The notes beneath the pieces are model-generated. The model was not told the DNA's origin. It saw nothing but the letters and a program-made list of their open reading frames with translations, and ran no database searches. From contig BJOX01000254.1 of the NCBI GenBank assembly GCA_009731375.1, positions 472,868-506,806 on the forward strand: a stretch of 33,939 nucleotides of DNA, written 5' to 3'. Of the stretch, positions 20,170-29,310 are shown one piece after another. The position numbers were made by a program, and so were the translations under genes. Numbering within the stretch: the first letter of the stretch is position 1; each line of letters starts with the position of its first letter. This stretch comes from Paulinella micropora (taxonomy: Eukaryota > Cercozoa > Imbricatea > Euglyphida).

Positions 20170-20179
20170 CTCCCCTCTT
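20170..20179 (-). promoter_or_regulatory. Polypurine tract of element 2
   Basis: On the minus strand AAGAGGGGAG is directly followed by TGTTGTAGA, the typical copia polypurine/LTR junction. Confidence 0.75.
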
Positions 20180-20272
20180 ATCGTATACGTATGCTTAAAT
20201 TTAAAATCGCGACTTATTGATAACACATATGTATAATGGCCCATAAAATACGGATATATGATAAATCCTTAA

Positions 20273-21402
20273 TTATTTCGCAAAATGCGAGAAATCAATC
20301 CCGAAGCGAATCATACACATCTTGTCCACGATTAACGAGGCTTTGTTTGCTAGGACATTAAATTTTTCGTGCGTGAAATTGATCTTGGTAAAAATGTCCG
20401 CAAGATTATCTTCGGAAGATACCGGGAAAAGTTTGACTATTCCCTTTTTAACCAGCCGAGTAAGGAAATGGTACCTAACGTCAATATGTTTGGTTCGGGA
20501 TTCTCCTAACCCCCTCTCGGACAACGTTAAAGCTCCCTCGTTCTCTTCAAGTAGGATAGTAGGTCCTTCAAGGCATATCCCCATATCATCAAAGCCGATA
20601 ACTCCCTTACGGCCTCGTTAGCCGATACGGTTTCTGCCTCAAGCGTGGATTGGGCGATGACAGGCTGCAATTTCGAAAACCAGGCTATGGGAGCCTCGTT
20701 GAAAAGAAAGATAAACCCCGATCGAGACTTGCGGGAGATTTTCTCCCCCGCGAGGTCTGAGTCGACAAATCCGACCAATGGGTTGTCCGCTACGATCTTG
20801 TCGATGTTGGCTATTACCGGGACGGTGAACTCGTCTAGTTGCGACCCGCCCAATAGATTGACACCATACTTCTCTGTGGGGATTTTACCAATAGCCTTCA
20901 TAGCCGCGGATGACTCCCTAGATGATCCCCATGACTTTGGAGACTTGGGAAGTTGGAAAAGGCGGTTGAGGTATTGCAAAAGCCGGAGGTCCCCTCTACG
21001 AAAGAAAAGAGCGCGTGGGACAAGGATCCAAAGGAACATCCGGTGTAGCATAGCATACGAAACATCGGGATTAGGGACTTGTGATTTCGCAGCTATACTC
21101 AACGGGCAGACTAGCAGGGGACGGGTGTGAACGGCCAGAAAGATAAGCATGCCGATGAGACATCTCAAGTCATATGCAAGGAGCCTGTGCCCTTTCTTTA
21201 GAGGGGCAGGGTTTTCAGAAGTGAAAGGGGTCTTAGCAGGTATCTCCTCCAAGTATCCAAGTTCCCCTAAAATGAGGAGTTCATATTTCCTCTTATACAA
21301 GTTCATATTTCCTCTGATACAACAAGATCCCTTTATCGGTCTGAACGATCTGGATGTTCTTGAACTCGGTCGCTTTCCCGAGGTTCTTGCATCTAAACCC
21401 AT
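20273..21402 (-). pseudogene. pol: RT connection and RNase H of element 2
   Basis: Two minus-strand frames, 21402-20527 and 20584-20273. The first contains the RT thumb/connection (LIGMLIFLAVHTRP) and RNase H with FVDSDLAG (first Asp) and STLEAETVSA (Glu). The second continues with LLEENEGAL, where Glu replaces the usual Asp, and TKHIDVRYHF, with the fourth acidic residue intact. It ends with LADIFTK and a tail at TGA/TAA near 20273. The frame change lies at about 20560. It would remove RNA during reverse transcription. Confidence 0.9.
21278..21321 (-). repeat. 22-bp tandem duplication inside element 2 RT
   Basis: AGTTCATATTTCCTCTTATACA (21278-21299) is repeated as the same sequence with one T-to-G change (21300-21321). 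A 22-base insertion shifts the frame and accounts for the break between the two RT segments here. Confidence 0.9.
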
Positions 21403-22109
21403 GCCTCTCTAGGCTCTCCACTAATCCCTCATGTGCGCGCTGGGATGCTGCGTGTATCCGATGCATCGTCCACATGAAAAGATAAGAGTTGATTGGACTT
21501 GAGACTACCCTGAAGTTTGACAAAAGAAGCACGGTCTAAAGTGAAGGTCACAAACCGTTGCTTACTTACCAATAAGAGGTCGTACCACAACCGTCCGGAT
21601 TCAGGGTGTCCGTACAGGGCTTTCTTCAGGAGCCAAATAAACCCTGGCCTTTCAAAACCGGGAAGGGGCTTAACGTAGATGTCATAAGGCATCTTGGCAT
21701 GCAAGTATGCGGCGGTGAAATCTATGAGCCAAAGGTCAATCCCAAAACAGGCTGCGTAGGCAATAATAAGAAGGCTGGTTCTATGGTGTGCGGTAGGTGA
21801 GTATGTCTTCTTGGGGTCATATTGCAACCCGGCTTTGAGCAAGTCACCCCTTAAGGTGATCCTTGCTTTGTGGAATTCCTCAGAGGTTCCTTGTTGTTTC
21901 ACCGAATCTATCCACTTAAGAGGAATGATCGGTGACCCAGACCTCCGTGCCTCACTTTCTTTGTACCATTCAAAGGCTTTCAGCTCCTCTTGCTGTTTCA
22001 CCTCCTTCTCCCTAGCCAGGGAGAGAGAACGGATTACCACCGAAAAAAGCCAACATGGGAAGGAGTGGAGATCACGTGAGCAAGGCCTTATCTCAGTTGA
22101 GAACAACAT
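21293..22109 (-). pseudogene. pol: Reverse transcriptase core of element 2
   Basis: The frame 22109-21429 contains fingers/palm sequence: IPLKWIDSVK, KARITLRGDLL, TYSPTAHHRTSLLI, then the first catalytic Asp in LIDFTAAYLHAKM, then WLLKKALYGHPESGRLWYD. It ends with the HVDD box at 21465-21476, the equivalent of YVDD with both Asp present. Just after HVDD the reading frame changes to 21532-21293 (RAHEGLVESLERHGFRCKN), which the 22-bp duplication then breaks. Catalytic residues are present but the enzyme is not continuous. Confidence 0.92.
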
Positions 22110-22211
22110 ACCTGGGGGTAGAACTAGAGGGAGTCATATCTCTTTATGCGCGCGAGAGCAAAGGATAGATTATTGTCTAGTTAGCGAACAGACCCCCGAG
22201 TTTCCTGTTTC

Positions 22212-22835
22212 TCAGAAGCCTAAGGATAGGAGGCAGGAATTCAAACTCTGAAACAGTGTTAGAATCCGCCGATTCGACTTAGAATTATTAGGTACCGTTC
22301 GCCCTTCCTCAGCGTACTCGTACTTAATGATTTCTGAGTCTACGATTTTATCTGTTACCCCATCGTCAAAAGTAACATGGTGGGCAGGAAAACGCCTTGA
22401 GTTTCGCACGACGGGGGCGGAGGGCCCGAGCGTAACACCCTTACGGATAGTTGTTTCCCACTGCTCTCCGTAAGTTTGTTTAGCCCAACCCTCTCCCCAC
22501 ATACGTGCGGGAATCTTGACGTGTTTCCCCGACAGCACAACCCTCTCCATAGGCTTTCTCCCCCTCTTCATAACATATTTGCCGCTCCTGTGCTTCTCCT
22601 TCTCCTCATCCCGATCCCTGCCTCTTGTCTCAATGACAGGACTGGGGGGAATGAGATCCGGCATAAAAGCGTAGTTGGGACTGTAAGTGATAGGTCGGGG
22701 AGATTTCTCCCCCTCGTCCTCACTCACATCCTCATCCGCTTTCCTGCCTGACTGCTCATTACCCTGGGCAGGAGAAGAAGAGTGGTGCGGTAATAAATCG
22801 GTACCAGTCGGGGCGTCAACTTTAGGGATCACCAC
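22212..22835 (-). pseudogene. pol: Integrase-RT linker of element 2
   Basis: A low-complexity Ser/Pro/Glu part is followed by a conserved stretch (ARMWGEGWAKQTYGEQW) and HHVTFDDGVTDKIVDSEI. These parallel AFGELWAKEEYGDSWQ and FDDGLVEKMLDSEI in element 1 at about 15880-16070. The matching pair confirms that the two elements are related and that this linker is part of Pol. Confidence 0.8.
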
Positions 22836-22850
22836 TTCAATAGGGGAGGG

Positions 22851-24034
22851 TCAGTCATCGATTGTAGCGGGATCTCTAGAGTTGGTCGCCCCCATATCAG
22901 GAGTGGCTTTTTCCGACATACGAGTAGGAGTATGAGAAACAGTAGTTTTGGTGAGGGTTGTGTTATTATCCCAACTCACCGAGAACATGGGCTCAACCCC
23001 CCCGGTGCTCTCTAAACTTTTGGAAGTTTCTCTCTTGCCTAGCTTCCAAACCTCAAAAACTACGTTTCTTACGTTCCCATGGATCACCCGTGCTACAGGG
23101 TCATAGACCCTATAGTAACCGGTGTCCCTCTCGTACCCTAGGAATACAACCCTCCTTCCCCTCTCACCTTTCCCTCTCTTCGCCTTGACTCTCATTACAG
23201 CAGCACATCTGATGGGCCGCAAGTGATGTAGGTAAGGCTTTCTGTTGTAAATCACCTCGTAAGGTGACTTACCGCGGAAAGGGCCTTGTGAGATAGGTAG
23301 TAGGTTGTTGATGTAAGTACTATTCTTTTCCATTTCAGTCCAAAAAGATAGGGGAAGCTCAGAGTCGCTAAGTAAAGCGCGCGCCAGTCCACCATTGGTT
23401 TGGTGCGAGCGCTCTACTTTGGCGACTGCTTGCTTCTCCCCGGTTGGAGCCTCTAGGAAAATTGGTTGGTTTACATCAACCCAATTCCTGAATTCCTTGT
23501 AAAGACCATATTCTTGATCACAAGTTAAGACTTCACTTTGTTTCCGGTGTGCCTTTCAAAATATGCAATGGCCTTTAGGAAACAAGAAAAGAACTCGTTC
23601 TTGTGTCTAAGATAATAGTCTAGCTCGAAGTTCGACGCAAGGCATTTAATGGTGAACTTGTATTTCTTTCCATCCCACGATATAGTATTCCACCACCCAT
23701 GGGTATCCATTGATAGGTGTACTCCAGGGCGGCTTTCTACTATATGGTGGTTGGATTTGAAATGTGGGGAACGTTTTATTTTGTTGCGAAGGCAATATTC
23801 GCACTTCATAATGCGTTCCCGCCAGTTCACACCCACTATTTTAACCCCCATATACTGGGACATTCGCTCCATTGCTTTCACACCTCTATGTTTGCACATT
23901 CGATGGAAAACAGTGGTGTGAATGCACTCAGCATTATGGGGCTTAACTACTGGGTGTAATGCCCTATCCATACGACATTTAGCATCATGCTCATGCCCAT
24001 GCATAGACATATCACACTTCTCATCATCCGGCAT
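22851..24034 (-). pseudogene. pol: Integrase of element 2, one frameshift
   Basis: The frame 24034-23525 has the N-terminal zinc site (H-x4-H, then CEYC) and the first catalytic Asp in HLSMDTHGW. A single frame slip at about 23530 is followed by TCDQEYG (second Asp) and KVERSHQTN (Glu). The frame 23333-22851 continues with PISQGPFRGKSPYEVIYN, a GERGRRVVFLGYE motif and VRNVVFEVW. The D-D-E core is complete apart from the frame slip, and it is better preserved than in element 1. Confidence 0.92.
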
Positions 24035-24250
24035 GACAGAGCAACACGCTAACCCTATCCCTCTCCCTATATATTCGCCCCTCTCATTTTCAGTCTCATG
24101 TGAAAGGGAACATAAGACTTCATCTCATCACATCGCCACCCACACATACATGTTGACTTATTACAGTAGACATCATGATATATGGGTAGGGATGCTTTCT
24201 GAGATGGGCGACTAGGGGGGAGTCAGAATGTGACGGTCGAGGGTGACGAA

Positions 24251-24801
24251 TCACCGTTCTCGACCTTCACGTTCTGTTTGTTTAGGGCAATGGGATCGTA
24301 CCACATTCGGGTTGAGTGGAGCCATACCAGGGGGATCAAAAACTGAGAGATTGTTTTGTAGGGACCGCCCCCTCGCAACGATCTGCTCCTCCCGTATATG
24401 GATAGGCTCATTCAAGACAATAACTTGATTGTTCTGGTGAACAACTGCAAGCTTTTTCTTGACCCACGCCGAGGTGGCCACTAACCCATATTTGAGATGA
24501 GGATTATAAGTAGTATGTGAATCATATACACACACTTCCTCCCATAGGCTCCCGAAAGGTGCATTTGGACTTTTCCTTTGTATTCAGTCCTAAGGCTACC
24601 TTTCGCGATTCTGAATTTCTGGGGTTCCAACCTCATCTTAACGAATGAGCCTTTGTGAGGTGACTGTGACTCGCTAGCCCCACTGTCGTCCACACACATC
24701 ATGTGGTCAGGTTCAAAGGTCCCCTCACTGTTGGCTTCAGGGCTTTCAACCATCATGATAGTGCAGGTGTCTGACGGGTCGGTCTTTGTTCCCGTACCCA
24801 A
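24251..24801 (-). pseudogene. pol: Protease of element 2
   Basis: DSGAS at 24673-24687 is the intact aspartic-protease signature, preceded by MMCVD. A frame change near 24510 leads to NPHLKYGLVATSAW and HQNNQVIVL, which correspond to VPLNIVS and HQNGQLLIL of element 1. It would process Gag-Pol. Confidence 0.85.
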
Positions 24802-25106
24802 TTGGAAGTGATCTGGGATTGAGGAATGATACTTTCTGGCGTCTGAGGTACGGTAGGGCCTACAGGGGCAGCAGGAGAAGAGATAGGGCTTATAGGGGAC
24901 GGTTCCCCCTGTCCAATCCTTTCCTTTTCTGCTTCCTCGTAGTCTGCCGCACCCTCAGTCAGAAAGGGGAAAGAAGCTACCATGCCTTCAGCAAAGTGAT
25001 TATTATGCTTAATCGCCATAGATATGACGCAATCACGCGGACAGTAAAGAAACTGAGTCCGCTGAGAAATGGCCGGTTGGACCTGGAAAATGGCCGACCT
25101 AATCAC
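24753..25106 (-). pseudogene. Gag-Pol N-terminal remnant of element 2
   Basis: A 117-residue frame, Glu/Pro/Ser/Thr-rich, directly upstream of the protease. By position it is the Gag C-terminal or linker part. The zinc knuckle and capsid are absent, so the element is 5'-truncated. Confidence 0.5.
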
Positions 25107-25510
25107 CAGAAGTCGTCACCAGGGAAAATAAAAAATGACACCATAGTTCGATTATTCACATGTGTGGGCATCGATTGCGCCAGCAGTCTTGTTGTTATAC
25201 CTCAAATTCCCTTGTCAAACCAGCACAAGACTGTCAGGAATTCAGGTCCTGGTTTTTATGCCTGGGTCGGCTGATTGCGACCTTGTTAGCATCCAAAACA
25301 TGCGCTACAGCATCGATACAGCATTGACAAATCATCTTTCTGATGTCCTCTACCCTACACAAACACAAACAGTTGGTGGGACCTTGTGTAACGGTCACGC
25401 AGATTCAAAATTTGAACAGTGGTGGCACCATCAAGGATTTTCAGTGGTGACGAAACCGCCTGACTGCGCGTCCGATTACACATATCCCACAGCTTTTAGC
25501 ATGTCAAAAA
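25107..25510. other. Unique sequence, no gene called
   Basis: A 119-residue plus-strand frame (25162-25521) is open but has no recognised motif. It includes a diverged copy of the repeat core GTAACGGTCACGCAGATTC at about 25387. Confidence 0.4.
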
Positions 25511-25690
25511 CATTGCACTGATGCTGTCTATCAGCTGCAAACAGCAACACACCAGTGCAGCAACTGTAACGGTCACACAGATTCAAATTTCAATCTAGGC
25601 CCCATACCAACACACCACACCAGGAACCACCAGACCTCCACCAACCTGCCCGCACCTGCCCGCAGTCCATACCACCAGCACACCCATTGT
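25511..25690 (+). repeat. Direct repeat A, copy 1
   Basis: About 180 bp, nearly identical to 25866-26044. It contains GTAACGGTCACACAGATTC and CTGCCCGCACCTGCCCGC. Confidence 0.9.
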
Positions 25691-25713
25691 ACTGCATGCT
25701 AATACAGGAAATA

Positions 25714-25959
25714 TAGCGAACACTGCACCTCTGCAACAGCTACCTACCACCCACACCTCGACCTAAGCTGCTGCACTCTCACCAGCACCAGGGGTGTTCC
25801 CTGCACTTTACCTTTGGCTTGCGGGGTAAGAAACACCAGCAACCTCGTATGTCGCAAGCCAAAACCATTGCACTGACGCTGTCCATCAGCTGCAAACAGC
25901 AGCACCAGTGCAGCAACTGTAACGGTCACACAGATTCAAATTTCAATCTAGGCCCCATA
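25714..25959 (+). repeat. Inverted repeat B, left arm (246 bp)
   Basis: The reverse complement matches 27666-27911 at roughly 94% by eye, with about 12 substitutions and two small indels. It overlaps direct repeat A copy 2. Confidence 0.88.
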
Positions 25960-26044
25960 CCACCACACCACACCAGGAACCACCAGACCTCCATCAACCT
26001 GCCCGCACCTGCCCGCAGTCCATACCACCAGCAAACACATTGTA
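25866..26044 (+). repeat. Direct repeat A, copy 2
   Basis: Matches 25511-25690. Its first 94 bases also form the end of inverted repeat B. Confidence 0.9.
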
Positions 26045-26047
26045 GTT

Positions 26048-26950
26048 TTGCAAGAGGCATCCGCTTTGTCACATGTAAGAAGCGCCATGCACTTGGCAGA
26101 GAAAAAGTATGCACAGCATCTGATGGAGTTGGCTAGCACTTACACGCTGAGGGAAACCCTCCTGCCATCGATATCACTTGCTGGTTTGGTGAATGTTCCG
26201 GTTGTAGTAATATTCCCAGCCAAAAAGAACTGTAACGGCTTACCTTCTGTGCTATATGCTTATATTACCAGCGTATCCTATGTCATACGGGTGCAGGGAG
26301 CTCCCAGAACCTGCACGTGCACCAGCAGCAGCGCAAGCAGCAGCACTAGCAGCAGCAGCAGCAGCACCAGCAGTAGCACTAGTCACAGCACCAACAGAAC
26401 CAGTACCAGCAGCAGCAACACTACCACAAGCACCAGCACCGGCAGCAGCAGCACCAGCAGCAGTACCACCAGCAGTACCACCAGCAGCAGAACCAACGGC
26501 AGCACAAGCAGGACCAGTACCAGCAGCAGCAGCACAGTGACTACCACCACCAGCAGCAGCACCACCAATACCAGGAGCTTCACAAGCGGGAGCTCCACAG
26601 GCAGCAGCTCCACAGGCGACCGATGCTTCTGTCGCAGTGTACTGACGATTTGAAACCCTTGCCAACAGAAAACCAGAGAATCGCATTACGCAAGCATACG
26701 CCGCGTATAAAAAGACAGGAAGAAAGCAGCAGCAGAAACAGTAGCAGCACCACCAGCAGCACCACCAGCAGCACCTGGTACCAGCAGCACCAGCAGCACC
26801 TGGTACCAGCAGCACCAGCAGCAGCAGCACCAGCAGCAGCAGCAGCACCAGCCATGACACGTGAATTGAGCAGCGATGGGTCGGACGACGAAATGGCTGG
26901 AATGATGAAGATGTTTGCATCGGTCTCTGGCAAAATGTCTCACAGTAGAT
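26048..26950 (+). CDS. Possible low-complexity ORF region (CAG-rich), doubtful
   Basis: Three overlapping plus-strand frames (26048-26653, 26256-26540, 26623-27261) give Ser/Thr-rich, Ala/Pro-rich and mixed proteins from CACCAGCAG-like repeats. The most protein-like part is 26855-26960, an acidic Asp/Met-rich stretch with SVSGKM occurring twice. No splice sites or motifs are decisive. It may be an exon end of a repeat-expanded protein or non-coding sequence. Confidence 0.2.
26300..26860. repeat. CACCAGCAG-type repeat cluster
   Basis: Two blocks (26300-26580 and 26740-26860) of imperfect CAG/CAC triplets in 9-base-like patterns, separated by about 150 bases of unique sequence. Confidence 0.85.
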
Positions 26951-26970
26951 CGGTCTCTGGCAAAATGATT

Positions 26971-27006
26971 TTGAGCCAAACTGACATTCACATTAGTTTG
27001 GCTCAA
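26971..27006. repeat. 12-bp perfect inverted repeat, 12-nt loop
   Basis: TTGAGCCAAACT at 26971-26982 pairs with AGTTTGGCTCAA at 26995-27006. Confidence 0.85.
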
Positions 27007-27060
27007 GATAGATATGTCGAACCCGGATTTAATTATTTGTTCTTGCATACTGCGCGCGAT

Positions 27061-27665
27061 TTTTCATTAATTAATGTTTCCCCCCTCTCATATACTTGTA
27101 ATTATTTGCACACAAAAAAAGTCGGAGTAGGGTCTACTCCGACTTTTCAAAATTCTGTACTCTATAGTCAACCCAACACAAACAAAATTACATTAAGTAT
27201 TCCTATCAATTTTTATGTTTCTGACATGCGAAGTATCACACAACTGCCTTTTGGAAGCTAAAAACGAATATTTTTTTATTTTTCCCTCCCCCCCTCCCTA
27301 AAAAAAGCAATTCCAATTCACAAAATAATTATTTCAACCACTTAAAGTAATGCTTTGGAATTACTAATAATGAATAAAATACTAAATCATTAGTTTCATG
27401 AAGTTAGTTGCATGATTTTGCAGAAATTTGCCTTTAATTTTTCAGAAAGAAAAATTGCGTCTGGAGCAATTTTTTTTTTGCTAAGTCCAGACCGGCCTGA
27501 AGCGCATTAAAGTAAAGTTTTATTAACGATTTGAGCAAAATTGATATTAATATTGATTAAAATCAACTTTTAACGCAATATCTTAGCATTAATTAATAAA
27601 TTCACGAAACTTGCGTGGTCGTACGACCGTACGACCTTTGGCGCCTTATTATTTACCATGGTGTC
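27061..27665. other. AT-rich interval without gene
   Basis: About 600 bases of AT-rich DNA with A and T runs. The only structures seen are the hairpin at 27117-27147 and the palindrome GGTCGTACGACC near 27618-27629. No supported gene. Confidence 0.5.
27117..27147. terminator. Strong hairpin, 14-bp perfect stem, 3-nt loop
   Basis: AAAAGTCGGAGTAG is followed by GGT and CTACTCCGACTTTT. On the plus strand the stem ends in T4, on the minus strand likewise. It could act as a terminator-like or RNA-processing structure, or be a tiny palindromic insertion. The function is inferred only from shape. Confidence 0.5.
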
Positions 27666-27911
27666 ATGGGGCCTAGATGAAATTTGAATCTGTGTGACCG
27701 TTACAGTTGCTGCACTGGTGTGCTGCTGTTTGCAGCCGATGGACAACATCAGTGCCATGGGTTTGGCTTGAGACACACGAGGTTGCTGGTGTTTCTTACC
27801 CCGCAAGCCAAAGGTAAAGTGCAGGGAACAGCCCTGGTGGTGGTGAGAGTGGAACAGTTTAGGTCGAGGTGTGGGTGGTAGGTAGCTGTTGCAGAGGTGC
27901 AGTGTTCGCTA
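27666..27911 (-). repeat. Inverted repeat B, right arm (246 bp)
   Basis: Partner of 25714-25959. The arms enclose about 1.7 kb that includes the CAG-rich cluster and both hairpins. Confidence 0.88.
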
Positions 27912-28096
27912 GATTTCGTGCGTTGGCATGCAAACTCCTTTCGGGTAGAAGCGCAGACTAATGTCATTGCTATCTCTTTACTTCCCATCGCCGCGTTCAA
28001 TAAACATGCTGGAATGGTAACTGACAGTAGACCAGGTGCGTCCAGGGGTGTAGAAGGCAGCAGTTCTTGTTGAAGGAATGAATGCTTGAAATATGG

Positions 28097-28497
28097 TTAC
28101 CTTAACTTTGCAATAAATCGTCTAGCCTCCGATACCAAAGGGTTGCGCCGAGCTTCCTTACCAATGCACTCTTGCTGGTGATTTCTCCAATCTATTCGCT
28201 GGCAGTCATTTGAGCAGTAGTACACCAGCCGGCAGTTTCCACAATGACGAAATTTTCCTGGTGCATTTCTTTTGACTTCCAAGAAGCGAGTTCCCGGCGC
28301 TGGCATGGGAAATCCGGCTGGGAAGGTCGTCCCCTTGTCAAGCGTCGAGAACGCAACCAGCTCCAGGGACGGCGTGTTGGCGTAGGATCAGACTCCAACC
28401 CACGACAGCGAGGGTTGGCACAAACCGCAATATCTATCAAACACCGAGTGGGATTCCTCCATTTACCTATAGCGTGGCACATCAATTTATTGTACTC
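28097..28497 (-). CDS. MYND-type zinc-finger gene (split frame)
   Basis: On the minus strand, the frame ending at TAA/TGA 28097 contains CGNCRLVYYCSNDC followed by DW, H and a final C. This is the MYND C-x2-C...YC-x3-C...W-x2-H-x3-C pattern that binds zinc and usually protein partners. Upstream, in another frame (28485 to about 28350), lie CHAIGKWRNPTRCLI and CANPRC. These could supply the first cysteine pair of the finger. The two frames are separated either by a small intron without clear sites or by a frameshift, so this is a spliced gene or a pseudogene. The start lies within or upstream of the duplicated module at 28508. Which target it binds is unknown. Confidence 0.6.
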
Positions 28498-28507
28498 GAG
28501 TGAAACA

Positions 28508-29310
28508 GCCGCCGCAGATGCACCCGCATCTTGCCGCTCCTGGGACCTTCAAGCAAAGGTTTTCAATTACCTAATCATAGCTTACATACAAAACTTTGCC
28601 TAAGAGGTGAGTTTGTGTTGATGGCGGTTATGGTGGTATTCATCCTAGGCCTAAGGCATAAAACCACAACATTTTTACCATACCAAAACAATTCATTCCA
28701 CCTTTCAGGAAAACACAACATTTTGCTAATTATGCTCGACCATTCCAAGTGGGTGGATTTACAGAATTCCCCCTCAGTTTGGGAGAGAGAGATAGAGAGA
28801 GAGAGAGAGAGAAATACGGTTCAGTTTGAGGATTTGCCGTACCACTCAGAAATTATTTCGAAAATCCACTACATCCACACATTGCCGAAACTGAACTGAA
28901 TTTTTGAATGGTACTGTAAATACTAAGCCCCGTTAGAACGTTTTGTAAGGATTGCCTTCGGCTCAATGTTACTGTGATTAAAGGTATACCTTTGTAGGGA
29001 AAGGTATACCTTGGTAAGGATTTACAGAGCTCCCCCTCAGTTTGGGCACCCTCAAGTGGGGTGCCCGGGATGCAAGACCCCTCCACAATCTGTTCTTTTA
29101 ATCACAAATACAATTCCTTCAAGGTATCCGTCGGTTTGGAGCTATTTCGGACTATTGTCCACAATGGTGGTGATGCAGGCAACGCTCGTGCTGCTGGTGA
29201 TTGTTTCCTCGTCTTCTGGTACTCATGGTGGTGGTGCTGGTGGGCACTAGTACTTCTTTTGTCATGGCTGGTGCTGCTGGTGGCGCTGCTGGTTGTGCTG
29301 CTGGTGGTGC
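28508..29310. repeat. Duplicated upstream module, copy 1
   Basis: 28508-28783 matches 29864-30147, and 29018-29310 matches 30120-30441, both at high similarity with small indels. The copies share CATCCTAGGCCTAAGGCATAAA, GTGCCCGGGATGCAAGACCC and a CTGGTGGTG-rich end. Copy 1 additionally holds about 234 bases (28784-29017) absent from copy 2. Confidence 0.9.
28784..29017. other. Insert flanked by 29-bp direct repeats
   Basis: 28755-28783 and 29018-29046 are 29-base copies with two differences (GGATTTACAGA..TCCCC). The region between them starts with (GA)n and has no open frame. Copy 2 of the module has only one such 29-mer, so this is an insertion or local duplication in copy 1. Confidence 0.75.

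Larger units (their letters stand above)
20160..25106 (-). mobile_element. Ty1/copia retrotransposon on minus strand (element 2)
   Basis: Read on the minus strand from about 25106 to 20160, the order is Gag C-terminal part, protease (DSGAS), integrase, RT and RNase H, which is the copia order. Unlike element 1 it keeps the RT core. It has frame changes near 23530, 21470, 21300 and 20560. Its polypurine tract AAGAGGGGAG lies at 20170-20179, followed by TGTTGT (20164-20169), a canonical LTR start; the rest of the LTR is missing because the Gag arm starts there. I find no 5' LTR or Gag N-terminus near 25.1 kb, so both ends are truncated. It is a related but different lineage from element 1. Confidence 0.9.

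Noticed and set aside
25714-27911. Autonomous DNA transposon with terminal inverted repeats
   Set aside because: No transposase-like frame inside and no target-site duplication visible at the outer edges.
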